Virus record (IMG/VR): IMGVR_UViG_3300034284_003265
Span: 1-64,000 of that record
Reading direction: 5' to 3' (one strand)
Origin: a virus
Length of the DNA stretch: 64,000 nt
Shown here: positions 7,408 through 14,042 of the stretch, in pieces
Layout: each line of letters begins with the position of its first letter
Position numbering within the stretch: position 1 is the stretch's first letter
Notes under the pieces: model-generated
The model's input: the letters and a program-made list of their open reading frames with translations, nothing else
What the model was told of the DNA's origin: nothing
Databases searched by the model: none
Program-made: the position numbers and the translations under genes

Positions 7408-7590
7408 ATGAAACTGATTGATGTTGATAACGCCGAGGTTGAAGTGGAAGATAGTTGGCAAGAGGAATGTCCCCAATGTGGTGACACGAATGTGGAATGT
7501 TTCTATGTGCCAAACTGGGCTGCAACTCGTTGTTATGACTGCCTGATTAACGAAGCGATCAAGTTTCATTATCGGGTTGAAGAAAAGTAA
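7408..7590 (+). CDS. zinc-ribbon protein
   Basis: 60 aa with CPQC (residues about 21-24) and CYDC (about 42-45), a classic two-knuckle zinc ribbon. Probably a small nucleic-acid- or protein-binding regulator; no family assigned. Confidence 0.65.
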   Translation: MKLIDVDNAEVEVEDSWQEECPQCGDTNVECFYVPNWAATRCYDCLINEAIKFHYRVEEK

Positions 7591-7599
7591 AAAAAGCGG

Positions 7600-7628
7600 T
7601 TGACTTTTTCGGGTGGGTAGGGTAAGAT
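7600..7628 (+). promoter_or_regulatory. early-type promoter of ncRNA A
   Basis: TTGACT, 17-nt spacer, TAAGAT, then ATTTTCA; no ATG follows at the usual position. Confidence 0.75.
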
Positions 7629-7634
7629 ATTTTC

Positions 7635-7740
7635 AAGGTTGGTTGATAGTCTCCCCAGCAGAACATTTGGGAGTGTGAAGCGGTTGAAGAAACATTAGAA
7701 ATCTGTCCAGCTCACTATCAATCAACCCCAAAGATTTTCT
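7635..7740 (+). ncRNA. structured RNA A
   Basis: Starts where the promoter at 7600 should initiate. The first bases (7637-7650, GGTTGGTTGATAGT) pair over 14 positions with ACTATCAATCAACC at 7714-7727, closing the molecule. It ends near AAAGATTTTCT, similar to the end of RNA B. No ORF in any frame. Function unknown. Confidence 0.65.
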
Positions 7741-7749
7741 AAAAAGCGG

Positions 7750-7778
7750 TTGACTTTTCGGGGTGGGTAGGGTAAAGT
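7750..7778 (+). promoter_or_regulatory. early-type promoter of ncRNA B
   Basis: TTGACT, 17-nt spacer, TAAAGT, then ATTTTCA; no ATG. Confidence 0.75.
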
Positions 7779-7784
7779 ATTTTC

Positions 7785-7892
7785 AGAGTTGAGGGGGTTG
7801 TAACGAAGAGGACTCCAAAAGACCTTGTGAAACATCAAGAGTTCCTATGGATCAAAGTCCAAGAGTAGTTCCTCTCAATTCAAGATTTTAGA
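7785..7892 (+). ncRNA. structured RNA B
   Basis: GAGTTGAGGGG at 7786 pairs (with two G-U) with CCTCTCAATTC at 7871-7881. Same architecture as RNA A: private promoter, terminal helix made from the first bases, and a trailing AAGATTTT. No ORF. Confidence 0.62.
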
Positions 7893-7900
7893 AAAAGTTC

Positions 7901-7928
7901 TTTACAAGTCAGAGAAATCTGATAAGAT
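7901..7928 (+). promoter_or_regulatory. promoter of the large noncoding region
   Basis: TTTACA, 16-nt spacer, TAAGAT, ATTTTCA; no ATG. Confidence 0.65.
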
Positions 7929-7934
7929 ATTTTC

Positions 7935-8399
7935 AGTTGATGGGACCGGAAGGAATACGACTGGCAACCCTGAAACTAAAAGATTGACGATTAAGTTCAC
8001 CCGGTTTTCATCCGGGAAACCAAGAAATAGAGGGCAGTGGGTTACGATTCACTGATAAATACTTGGATGTCAATCTAGTTAGTGGAAAATAACCGGAACT
8101 AATGTGCCGGACCTCCACCGGGAAACAACGGGATCCTGAGGAGGTGAGATACGTAATCATCGTGTATCCATTAACAAATTTGTTAGTTATAGATGGTATT
8201 ATATGAGTAGACGGAGAATGATGCTGATGTTACCGTCAGTAATCGACCAGTAGGGGTATAATACAGGCAGTTAAATGCGGTCATCGAAGCTAACAAACCA
8301 ATTTTATAATTTGATTGAATATCTGATATTAGCTTAAGTAGAGCCGTCTGTTGAGTCAGCGAGGTGTAGTATCAAATCTACATATCAGTAAAAGTCAAA
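7935..8399 (+). ncRNA. large structured noncoding RNA region C
   Basis: About 465 nt without ORFs, starting at a promoter. Many local and long-range helices are visible: CCCGG/CCGGG near 8000, CAGTG/CACTG near 8035-8055, AGATTGAC with GTCAATCT (7979 with 8069), GATACG with CGTGTATC near 8149-8167, and AAGCTAA with TTAGCTT (8287 with 8330). The start (GTTGATGG) can pair with CCATCAAC near 8459, so the transcript may extend into the tRNA-like units. Its size and folding recall the giant ornate phage RNAs (GOLLD/ROOL type), but I cannot show homology. Confidence 0.5.
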
Positions 8400-8474
8400 T
8401 TGGTTGATGAGGTTCTAGACCAATCCAACATCTATAAAGCAGAGAAATTTGGGACTCTGCCATCAACCAAACCA
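8400..8474 (+). ncRNA. tRNA-like RNA unit 1 (ends in CCA)
   Basis: A 75-nt unit: TTGGTTG pairs with CAACCAA, followed by A and CCA exactly as in a tRNA; the helix extends to 10 bp. GCAGAG/CTCTGC forms the 3' hairpin. No normal anticodon arm is recognisable. Confidence 0.45.
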
Positions 8475-8482
8475 ATTTTTAT

Positions 8483-8617
8483 GCCAAGGAGAGTGCGAGT
8501 AATACGCCTCCAATCATCTGTAATAACCAATGGATGAATAGGGATAGAACACAGGACACCGGAATGGTTATCGGATCAACCTGTTGTAGATGGATAACGA
8601 ACCATCCTTTGGCTCCA
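8483..8617 (+). ncRNA. tRNA-like RNA unit 2, expanded body
   Basis: GCCAAGG pairs with CTTTGGC, then T and CCA. Directly before the acceptor strand lies a T-arm-like hairpin GATGG/CCATC, and a D-arm-like GCG/CGC hairpin follows the 5' strand. The centre is expanded to about 70 nt with an ATAACCA/TGGTTAT helix. Total length 135 nt. It may be a tRNA with an insertion or a tRNA-like functional RNA. Confidence 0.45.
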
Positions 8618-8630
8618 ATTTTTTGAGTAA

Positions 8631-8704
8631 TATATACAGGCGGTCATTCTAAACTGATCTGATCAATTAGTGGTGAATGAGAGGTTCAAATCCTCTGTAT
8701 GTTA
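8631..8704 (+). ncRNA. tRNA-like RNA unit 3
   Basis: 74 nt with a perfect canonical T-arm (AGAGG, TTCAAAT, CCTCT), an acceptor of six pairs (TATATAC/GTATGTT) and a stem-loop ACTGAT/ATTAGT in anticodon position. No normal D-arm and no encoded CCA. A degenerate tRNA is the simplest reading. Confidence 0.45.
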
Positions 8705-8730
8705 TTCAATAGCAAGTAACAGATAGACTA

Positions 8731-8796
8731 TAGGTGTAGCATTCGGGCAATGCGCCGGTAATTACAGGAGACTAGGTTCAATTCCTAGACACTTAC
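8731..8796 (+). ncRNA. tRNA-like RNA unit 4
   Basis: T-arm CTAGG, TTCAATT, CCTAG; acceptor TAGGTGT/ACACTTA; a D-arm-like GCATT/AATGC hairpin. No convincing anticodon stem and no CCA. It is followed by AT-rich DNA up to the next promoter. Confidence 0.4.
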
Positions 8797-8872
8797 AACG
8801 AGGAACATACGGGTAATTTTAATTAATCATTCGGTGAAATCCTGAAAACTTGTTATTTTTTCACTTTTTCCG

Positions 8873-8901
8873 TTGACTTTTCCCAATCCGTGGGGTATAG
8901 T
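8873..8901 (+). promoter_or_regulatory. early promoter for the gene at 8911
   Basis: TTGACT, 17-nt spacer, TATAGT, 9 nt to the ATG at 8911. Confidence 0.8.
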
Positions 8902-8910
8902 ATTTCCACG

Positions 8911-9117
8911 ATGAACAAAGAAGACAAGAAAGCCTTCAACGAGATTTCCGCTCAAATTCGGTTGGTTAAGAAGCAGAAGGCTCAAGCTTATCGTGAAAAT
9001 CGGTTGGAGGATGCCAAGAACTTTGAACGAGAAGAGACTTACCTTCGCCAGATTTCCAACAAGGTTCAAGGTAGGGATTTGGAACTTTTTCTCGGCAAAA
9101 GCATCTTTTCCATTTGA
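8911..9117 (+). CDS. hypothetical helical protein
   Basis: 68 aa from MNKEDKKAF. An upstream in-frame ATG at 8890 overlaps the -10 region, so the start at 8911 is preferred. Highly charged, probably coiled coil (residues about 5-50). Not recognised. Confidence 0.6.
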   Translation: MNKEDKKAFNEISAQIRLVKKQKAQAYRENRLEDAKNFEREETYLRQISNKVQGRDLELFLGKSIFSI

Positions 9118-9141
9118 CTTTTCACTAAAACCTGTTAATCT
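9114..9141 (+). promoter_or_regulatory. early promoter for the gene at 9151
   Basis: TTGACT overlaps the previous stop; 16-nt spacer, TAATCT, 9 nt to ATG. Confidence 0.8.
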
Positions 9142-9150
9142 ATTTCCACG

Positions 9151-9315
9151 ATGAAGACTATGTGTAAGAATGTGAAGCCCGTAAATTGTGTTTGTGGGTC
9201 CAAGGCGAATGGAAAGGGACGGTTAATTGAATGCTCTTCAAGAAATTGTCTGCGGTTTGTTTCACGGCCAACGAGAGCTGAAGCCGTCATCCGATGGAAT
9301 GAAATGAACGCTTGA
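9151..9315 (+). CDS. Lar-like small zinc protein
   Basis: 54 aa. CVCGSKA near residues 13-19, two further Cys (28, 33) and the ending TRAEAVIRWNEM match the layout of Lar-type restriction-alleviation proteins (CPxCG...C...C...T..eAi..WN). Those small zinc proteins modulate type I restriction in some phages and prophages. Here the first knuckle is CVC rather than CPFC, so anti-restriction activity is only an inference. Confidence 0.6.
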   Translation: MKTMCKNVKPVNCVCGSKANGKGRLIECSSRNCLRFVSRPTRAEAVIRWNEMNA

Positions 9316-9324
9316 AAAAAGTTG

Positions 9325-9352
9325 TTGACTTTTCACTGAAACCTGTTAATCT
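9325..9352 (+). promoter_or_regulatory. early promoter for the gene at 9362
   Basis: TTGACT, 16-nt spacer, TAATCT, 9 nt to ATG; nearly identical to the promoter at 9114. Confidence 0.8.
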
Positions 9353-9361
9353 ATTTCCACG

Positions 9362-9664
9362 ATGATTCCTCCGAGCAAGACTGAAACCATCAAGACAATC
9401 GCTGACCTCAAGGCTTATTTTGTTGAGGTTGATGAATTGAACCGCTATAATGGTGTTACCGCCGTTAGAACCACAAAAGAAATTGCTACTGAGTTGTTGA
9501 TGGATAATGTGAGTATTATTCGTGGTGGTAATATCCGATACTTTCAGATTAAACATATTGGTCTGGGAGTCTATGAAGTTAAGTTACGGGATAATAACCG
9601 AGTTAATACAATTTTAGTAGAAAATTGGGAAAAACGGGTTATTAATAATACTGAACATTTCTGA
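9362..9664 (+). CDS. hypothetical early protein
   Basis: 100 aa (MIPPSKTETIKTIADLKAYF...), mixed alpha/beta appearance, not recognised. Codon use shifts from C-ending to T-ending codons along the gene. Confidence 0.6.
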   Translation: MIPPSKTETIKTIADLKAYFVEVDELNRYNGVTAVRTTKEIATELLMDNVSIIRGGNIRYFQIKHIGLGVYEVKLRDNNRVNTILVENWEKRVINNTEHF

Positions 9665-9673
9665 AAAAAGCTG

Positions 9674-9702
9674 TTGACTTTTTATCACGGGTAACTTAAT
9701 AT
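9674..9702 (+). promoter_or_regulatory. early promoter for the gene at 9712
   Basis: TTGACT, 17-nt spacer, TAATAT, 9 nt to ATG. Confidence 0.75.
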
Positions 9703-9711
9703 ATTTTTACA

Positions 9712-9873
9712 ATGAAATACAAAATGTTTGTTTGTGTTAACGGCAACAAAACTTTAATTGCTAGTTCTTATGAGTTTAAGGGGCTTGAGAAACTTATTGA
9801 GGAACTTGAAAATTTTGGTACTCTATGGGAAGTGACTGAAGATGGTGTTACGGTGATTACTAATTTTAATTAA
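9712..9873 (+). CDS. hypothetical early protein (53 aa)
   Basis: MKYKMFVCVNGNKTLIASSY..., one small alpha/beta domain. Not recognised. Supported by its promoter spacing and by tight linkage (8 nt) to the next gene. Confidence 0.6.
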   Translation: MKYKMFVCVNGNKTLIASSYEFKGLEKLIEELENFGTLWEVTEDGVTVITNFN

Positions 9874-9881
9874 TTAACAAT

Positions 9882-10259
9882 ATGAATTACGTTAACTTTT
9901 TTGAACTTAAGGGTAAGACTATAACTTCAATTGATGGTAGTAACTCTGATGATAGTGACACTATTATCACTACCAGTGATGGTTCTATTTATACTTTAAC
10001 GCATATACAAGATTGTTGTGAACACGTTAGAGTGTATGGTTCTGTTGGTAATATTGATGATGTGCTTAATGTAGAAGTAATTGATGCTGAGGATACTAAT
10101 CCTATGGATAATCCTAATGCACCTGACTATAAGGCTTATGATTCTGCTACTTGGACTCAATTTAGAATTGTTACCAACAAGGGTACTTTTGAAATTTGGT
10201 GGTTGGGTGAATCAAATGGATATTACGGTGAAACTGTTTCTGTAATTAAGAACTCATAA
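9882..10259 (+). CDS. conserved phage hypothetical (QDCCE / GESNGYY family)
   Basis: 125 aa. The order GKTITSIDG, TSDGSIYTLTHIQDCCE, ATWTQFRIVTNKGTFEIWWLGESNGYYGE is the signature of a conserved phage family that I believe is catalogued as DUF7448; the function is unknown. It is coupled to the preceding small gene and lacks its own promoter. Confidence 0.75.
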   Translation: MNYVNFFELKGKTITSIDGSNSDDSDTIITTSDGSIYTLTHIQDCCEHVRVYGSVGNIDDVLNVEVIDAEDTNPMDNPNAPDYKAYDSATWTQFRIVTNKGTFEIWWLGESNGYYGETVSVIKNS

Positions 10260-10331
10260 TTTCTGAAATAAAATAATATCGTACTTTTATAAAAACACTA
10301 ATTATTTGCGCAGAAAGCGCCTGAAAAGTGC

Positions 10332-10358
10332 TTGACTCCTGAAAAATTCCTGATAAAT
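10332..10358 (+). promoter_or_regulatory. promoter for the gene at 10366
   Basis: TTGACT, 15-nt spacer, TAAATT, 7 nt to ATG. Confidence 0.6.
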
Positions 10359-10365
10359 TATAAAA

Positions 10366-10497
10366 ATGAAAATTAAAGTTAGAAAGAGCTGGGGAGACAC
10401 CAAACCCATCACCAAGCGCATTGAGAGTGCCAAACTCTACAAGCGCAACAAGAATAAGTTCAGCTATTCAAATTACAGCTGGGGAGATCTTAACTAA
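10366..10497 (+). CDS. small basic protein (43 aa)
   Basis: MKIKVRKSWGDTKPITKRIE..., with the word SWGD at both ends and a very basic middle. Not recognised. Promoter spacing supports it as a real gene. Confidence 0.55.
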   Translation: MKIKVRKSWGDTKPITKRIESAKLYKRNKNKFSYSNYSWGDLN

Positions 10498-10521
10498 ATT
10501 TAAAATAATATAAATAATAAT

Positions 10522-10818
10522 ATGCCTGAAATTGATCCTGAATTGCAAGATGAACAGCTAGAAGATGCTAAATACCTGGAAGAACTTAATCACTATGTAA
10601 ACACTCTTTCAGCGCCTAGTGCAGAAGCAGTAGCTCTATATAGTGCCAAACTGTCTATGCTTGAAGATATTCATACAGAAATTAGAGCTAAATATCCTGA
10701 TTTCAAGCCTGTATATGATTCCAGTATGGATGCTGCACTCAATCAAGATCTAGGCAAATATCAAGAAATGACTTACAGCTTCTCAAGCCGTGACCTCAGC
10801 GGAAATCGCTCGGAATAA
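10522..10818 (+). CDS. hypothetical protein
   Basis: 98 aa, acidic and helical (MPEIDPELQDEQLEDAKYLE...). No own promoter; follows the previous gene by 24 nt. Not recognised. Confidence 0.55.
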   Translation: MPEIDPELQDEQLEDAKYLEELNHYVNTLSAPSAEAVALYSAKLSMLEDIHTEIRAKYPDFKPVYDSSMDAALNQDLGKYQEMTYSFSSRDLSGNRSE

Positions 10819-10830
10819 GCTAAAAAACTG

Positions 10831-10858
10831 TTGACTTTGGCCAAAACTAGTGTAGACT
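10831..10858 (+). promoter_or_regulatory. early promoter for the gene at 10870
   Basis: TTGACT, 16-nt spacer, TAGACT, 11 nt to ATG. Confidence 0.7.
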
Positions 10859-10869
10859 GTATCTCGTAA

Positions 10870-11442
10870 ATGAAAAAGCTCCAAAAGGAATTCACCGGTA
10901 ATTACGACAAGGTTGGCATGAACAAGTTCGTGCAAATCAAGAAAGAGAATGGTGTGGCTATCTATCAGAGGTTCAACACTGATGGTACTCCTCGTAGTTA
11001 TGAAGTGTTTATTGTGAAGGTTGTGCCTAAGGGTGCTCCTCTGCCCAATGGTAAGACTGTAGAGGAATCGTATGAACAGTATCCAGGCGCTAATGCATTT
11101 GGTAAGACTGCTTATGATTGTCGTACACTTGGTCAAGCAGAAGAACGTTTTGATCAACTTGTGATTAAGGCTAAGGATAGTGCTGAAGCCAAGGAAGAAT
11201 CTGCTAAGACTGGTATTCGTAATCGTGGTCGTCGTGGTACTAGCAAGAAGATTAAGCTGGATATGACACTCAATAAGGGTACCAAGTTTACCGCTAAGTT
11301 TCTTATGAGTGCTTTGGGAGTGACTCAGCCTGTGTTGTTTCCTATTCTCAAACAGTGGGAGAAGGAAGGTAGTATCAAGGTTAATGGTACTGTAAAGGCA
11401 GAAGGTAAAGGACGACCTGCTACTGAGTACATTGTGGTTTAA
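10870..11442 (+). CDS. DNA-binding protein with C-terminal winged-helix-like domain
   Basis: 190 aa. The N-terminal half is unassigned. A basic linker (GIRNRGRRGTSKK, about 115-127) leads to a C-terminal segment with KFTAKFLMSALGVTQPVLFP as a helix-turn-helix candidate and a wing-like KGRPATEYIVV ending. The same ending type (GRKGKPANIF) recurs in the next gene, so the two probably share a DNA-binding fold. A strong terminator follows. Likely an early transcription regulator; its target is unknown. Confidence 0.55.
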   Translation: MKKLQKEFTGNYDKVGMNKFVQIKKENGVAIYQRFNTDGTPRSYEVFIVKVVPKGAPLPNGKTVEESYEQYPGANAFGKTAYDCRTLGQAEERFDQLVIKAKDSAEAKEESAKTGIRNRGRRGTSKKIKLDMTLNKGTKFTAKFLMSALGVTQPVLFPILKQWEKEGSIKVNGTVKAEGKGRPATEYIVV

Positions 11443-11465
11443 AGTATCACTATTAAGCATTTACC

Positions 11466-11503
11466 AACCAGATAGGGTCAAAGTACTCTATCTGGTTTTT
11501 TGT
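11466..11503 (+). terminator. rho-independent terminator
   Basis: ACCAGATAG and CTATCTGGT form a 9-bp stem followed by TTTTTT. Confidence 0.85.
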
Positions 11504-11574
11504 TGTGGGTATTTAATATTAATTTCAGTATATAGTCTACCCAAAAGATTTTTGAAGAAAGTTGCAGAAAACCC

Positions 11575-11602
11575 TTGATTCCGCCACAAACTCTGGTAGA
11601 TT
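11575..11602 (+). promoter_or_regulatory. early promoter for the gene at 11612
   Basis: TTGATT, 16-nt spacer, TAGATT, 9 nt to ATG. Confidence 0.7.
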
Positions 11603-11611
11603 AGACACGTA

Positions 11612-11956
11612 ATGAACAACGTCTCCAACGATTCGAATATGAACTCCACCTCCACCAAGACCACCTCCAAGGCTGGTCGTCCTGCCAAGAACCTTAAGCT
11701 GATCCTCAACAAGAGCTTCACTCTCAAGGATCTTCAAACCCTCAATCCCGATGTCAAGGCCGTGACCATCCGAGCCGCTGTTCTTCGGGGTCTGTCCAAT
11801 GGCAAGTATACCAAGCTTCCTCGTAATGTCCAGACCGGTCGTAAGGGTAAGCCTGCCAATATCTTCATCAATACCAAGGTGTACAAGGCTAACCTCGCTA
11901 ACCTTGCCAAGTCCAAGGCTGTCGCCACTGTGACTGCCGAGGTTGTGACTGCTTAA
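11612..11956 (+). CDS. small basic DNA-binding-like protein
   Basis: 114 aa. AT-hook-like KAGRPAKN near residue 20, then a basic domain with FTLKDLQTLNPDVKAVTIRA as a possible HTH and GRKGKPANIF as a possible wing. Resembles the C-terminal domain of the protein at 10870. Codons are markedly C-rich compared with most neighbours. Confidence 0.55.
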   Translation: MNNVSNDSNMNSTSTKTTSKAGRPAKNLKLILNKSFTLKDLQTLNPDVKAVTIRAAVLRGLSNGKYTKLPRNVQTGRKGKPANIFINTKVYKANLANLAKSKAVATVTAEVVTA

Positions 11957-11985
11957 AGATAATTTAGAACTAGTTCAAAAACCCC

Positions 11986-12014
11986 TTGACTTTGAACGGT
12001 CAAGGGTTTATTCT
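11986..12014 (+). promoter_or_regulatory. early promoter for the gene at 12024
   Basis: TTGACT, 17-nt spacer, TATTCT, 9 nt to ATG. A small inverted repeat (CCCCTTGACTTTGAACGGTCAAGGG) spans the -35 box and spacer and could be an operator or a terminator for the preceding gene. Confidence 0.7.
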
Positions 12015-12023
12015 TTTTACACA

Positions 12024-12383
12024 ATGAAACGCAATCTTATTAATATTATTTACCCAGACGAAGCCGTTAACTCCTTTGTGATGACTACTGATATGTCCAC
12101 AGCTGACATTCTGGAACGTGTGTTCGCTGAATGGAACCATGGATCTGGTAGGGAGTGTGAGATGTTCATCAACTCTAAGAAGCGCTCATTGAGCGTCAAT
12201 GATATCGTGTGTGTCAATGGTACGTATTTTCAGTGTGCTAGTGTTGGATGGTATGAAGTAAGTCCTGAGTATGTCAATGCTTTGGAAAAGGAAGTAGCTG
12301 ACCATCCCAGTCGGCTCGACGGTGCTTGGTTTGCTTTGAGTGAAGTAATGTGGGGTCGAAAGTGTGTGGTTGAGACCGTTTAA
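12024..12383 (+). CDS. hypothetical early protein
   Basis: 119 aa (MKRNLINIIYPDEAVNSFVM...), soluble, mixed. Not recognised. It has its own promoter and terminator, so it is a complete monocistronic unit. Confidence 0.6.
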   Translation: MKRNLINIIYPDEAVNSFVMTTDMSTADILERVFAEWNHGSGRECEMFINSKKRSLSVNDIVCVNGTYFQCASVGWYEVSPEYVNALEKEVADHPSRLDGAWFALSEVMWGRKCVVETV

Positions 12384-12430
12384 AGGGTAGCCAGAACGCC
12401 CTATAGGCCTCATACAGACACTTTGATTGG

Positions 12431-12463
12431 TTGGGAGGGTCAACATACCCTCCCAATTTTTTT
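12431..12463 (+). terminator. rho-independent terminator
   Basis: TTGGGAGGGT and ACCCTCCCAA form a 10-bp stem with a 6-nt loop, followed by seven T. Confidence 0.9.
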
Positions 12464-12474
12464 GCACTCTAGTG

Positions 12475-12502
12475 TTGACTTTTTGACTGGGTAGTGTAAA
12501 GT
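12475..12502 (+). promoter_or_regulatory. early-type promoter of the small RNA at 12509
   Basis: TTGACT, 16-nt spacer, TAAAGT; no ATG downstream. Confidence 0.7.
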
Positions 12503-12508
12503 CTTTAC

Positions 12509-12582
12509 AGATCGGCTGAACAAGCTAGGGTGGGGGACCAACTCCTACTCTGATTACGTTAACATTAACGCACAAAGTTGAA
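12509..12582 (+). ncRNA. small structured RNA, plus-strand copy
   Basis: Homologous to the minus-strand RNA at 4733-4803. AGGGTGGG pairs with CCTACTCT (8 bp, two wobbles) around a loop with GGACCA, and CGTTA/TAACG forms a second hairpin. Helix 1 differs between the copies while pairing is kept. The sequence between 12384 and 12590 holds no other gene. Confidence 0.6.
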
Positions 12583-12590
12583 GAAAGTGC

Positions 12591-12618
12591 TTGAAATTTG
12601 GCCTGGGTAGTCTAAGAT
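12591..12618 (+). promoter_or_regulatory. early promoter for the gene at 12628
   Basis: TTGAAA, 16-nt spacer, TAAGAT, 9 nt to ATG. The upstream GTTGAAGAAAGTGCTTGA is shared with the promoter at 4882. Confidence 0.75.
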
Positions 12619-12627
12619 ATTTCCACA

Positions 12628-12870
12628 ATGAACGTTGCTTCTATCGCTTCCAACAAGATCAAGGTCGAATATTCCGCCGTACCGGGTGACAACCGTGAGT
12701 TCCTCACCTTCAGCGTGCCGAACGGCTGGGATGATGTTAAGAAGCTGACCAACAAGGTGCTGACCTACAACAACAAGGACTTCACCTTCAGCGGCTGGAA
12801 CAGTGACCGTAACGAGTGCTACTTTGTTCGATTGGTCAATGGAATGAGCTTCGTGGCTTCGATTCGGTAA
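12628..12870 (+). CDS. hypothetical early protein
   Basis: 80 aa (MNVASIASNKIKVEYSAVPG...), beta-rich in appearance, codons strongly C-ending. Not recognised. Confidence 0.6.
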   Translation: MNVASIASNKIKVEYSAVPGDNREFLTFSVPNGWDDVKKLTNKVLTYNNKDFTFSGWNSDRNECYFVRLVNGMSFVASIR

Positions 12871-12883
12871 TCAAAAATAGTTG

Positions 12884-12911
12884 TTGACTTTCTCTAAAAA
12901 GCTGATAATCT
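12884..12911 (+). promoter_or_regulatory. early promoter for the gene at 12921
   Basis: TTGACT, 16-nt spacer, TAATCT, 9 nt to ATG. Confidence 0.8.
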
Positions 12912-12920
12912 ATTTACACA

Positions 12921-13112
12921 ATGAAAGTTCAAATTGAGTTTGATACCGATAACGCCGCTTTCGAGGATTCCTTCCTTATGGAAGTTACTCGGACTCTTCA
13001 ACAGTGCAAGAGTGCTTTGTTGGATAGTGAACGAGGTACTATTACTATTCGTCATATTCTCAAAGATTCCAATGGTAATAGGATTGGTGTGGTTAGTATT
13101 GGTAACAATTAA
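12921..13112 (+). CDS. hypothetical early protein
   Basis: 63 aa (MKVQIEFDTDNAAFEDSFLM...). The opening and the alternation of a beta-strand and a helix recall small phage proteins that begin KVxIxFDTDNAAF; function unknown. Confidence 0.6.
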   Translation: MKVQIEFDTDNAAFEDSFLMEVTRTLQQCKSALLDSERGTITIRHILKDSNGNRIGVVSIGNN

Positions 13113-13134
13113 ACAATAAAGAATAAACAATAAT

Positions 13135-13419
13135 ATGACTCTCACTGAACATTATAGTAATGATAATAAGATCCGCAACTATACTCGTATTTATGATCCT
13201 GGTCATAGTTGGCTAGAAGTGCCTGCTAAAGATGTACGAGATATTGCTGGGGTTTGGGATGATATTACAGCTTATTCCCCACTTAAACGTCATAAGTTCT
13301 ATCTGGAAGAAGATTGTGATCTATACACCTTCTACAAAGCTATGACTGATAAAGGATACACTATCAATATCACCGAGGTCGATGTGGATGACTTTGATCA
13401 ATATCTACAGAACCAATAA
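13135..13419 (+). CDS. hypothetical acidic protein
   Basis: 94 aa, acidic and aromatic-rich (YTRIYDPGHSWLEVPAKDV). It resembles the small phage family that opens with a Tyr/Asp-rich stretch and GHSWLEV; role unknown. Co-transcribed with the gene before it. Confidence 0.6.
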   Translation: MTLTEHYSNDNKIRNYTRIYDPGHSWLEVPAKDVRDIAGVWDDITAYSPLKRHKFYLEEDCDLYTFYKAMTDKGYTINITEVDVDDFDQYLQNQ

Positions 13420-13424
13420 ACACT

Positions 13425-13631
13425 ATGAGTACACTAGAACAATACAAAGAAAACCTCAGTATGAAGATATTTAGCCGTAGTGTCATACTAGCACAAGCCG
13501 GTAACCAATGTGTTGAATGTGGTAAACAAGCAACATACTTTCGTGACGCTCTTAGTGCAAAAGAGTATAAGATTGCTGCCACTTGCCAACACTGCCAAGA
13601 CAAGTACTGGGGTCTTCACCAAGCTGAGTAA
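13425..13631 (+). CDS. small zinc-binding protein
   Basis: 68 aa. CVEC (residues about 29-32) and CQHC (about 54-57) form a paired zinc-knuckle layout. Starts 6 nt after the previous stop, so translation is probably coupled. Confidence 0.6.
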   Translation: MSTLEQYKENLSMKIFSRSVILAQAGNQCVECGKQATYFRDALSAKEYKIAATCQHCQDKYWGLHQAE

Positions 13632-13655
13632 TCAAAAAAAACTTTTAGAAAAAGC

Positions 13656-13684
13656 TTGAGGTTTCGGTCTGGGTACGGTAGGAT
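13656..13684 (+). promoter_or_regulatory. early promoter for the gene at 13694
   Basis: TTGAGG, 17-nt spacer, TAGGAT, 9 nt to ATG. Confidence 0.75.
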
Positions 13685-13693
13685 ATTTCCACA

Positions 13694-13996
13694 ATGAACG
13701 TTGATTCTGTCCCTTTCATCCCTACCCGTGATGACCTGATCGGCTACATCTCGGATACCTACAAGGAGATCAACGGCTTCCGCCCTCGTCCCACCTGGTC
13801 CGAGTTGACCTACAACCAGCTGGACCAGTGGGGCCGACAGTTGGCGGCTGAGGCGGTTACTCACCGCAAGCAGGAGGTTATCCGTAACCGCATCGCCCGA
13901 GGCCTCCGTCGTGCTCAACAGCGCGCCTGGGTTGAGAAGAAACGGGGCTACTTCACTCCGTCTACATTCACCCTCGGAAATCTGGTCAACTTCTAA
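13694..13996 (+). CDS. hypothetical early protein
   Basis: 100 aa. The segment IGYISDTYKEINGFRPRPTW is typical of a small conserved phage protein family; the rest is basic and helical (RNRIARGLRRAQQRAWVEKK). Function unknown. Codon third positions are rich in C and G, unlike the AT-rich neighbours. Confidence 0.65.
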   Translation: MNVDSVPFIPTRDDLIGYISDTYKEINGFRPRPTWSELTYNQLDQWGRQLAAEAVTHRKQEVIRNRIARGLRRAQQRAWVEKKRGYFTPSTFTLGNLVNF

Positions 13997-14005
13997 AAAA
14001 AGCTG

Positions 14006-14033
14006 TTGACTTTCTCCTCAACTCTGATATTCT
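14006..14033 (+). promoter_or_regulatory. early promoter for the gene at 14043
   Basis: AAAAAAGCTG, TTGACT, 16-nt spacer, TATTCT, 9 nt to ATG. Confidence 0.75.
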
Positions 14034-14042
14034 ATTTACACA

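Noticed and set aside
306-14033. Regularly spaced repeats as a CRISPR array
   Set aside because: The repeats are promoters before different ORFs with variable spacing of hundreds of bases, not repeat-spacer units.
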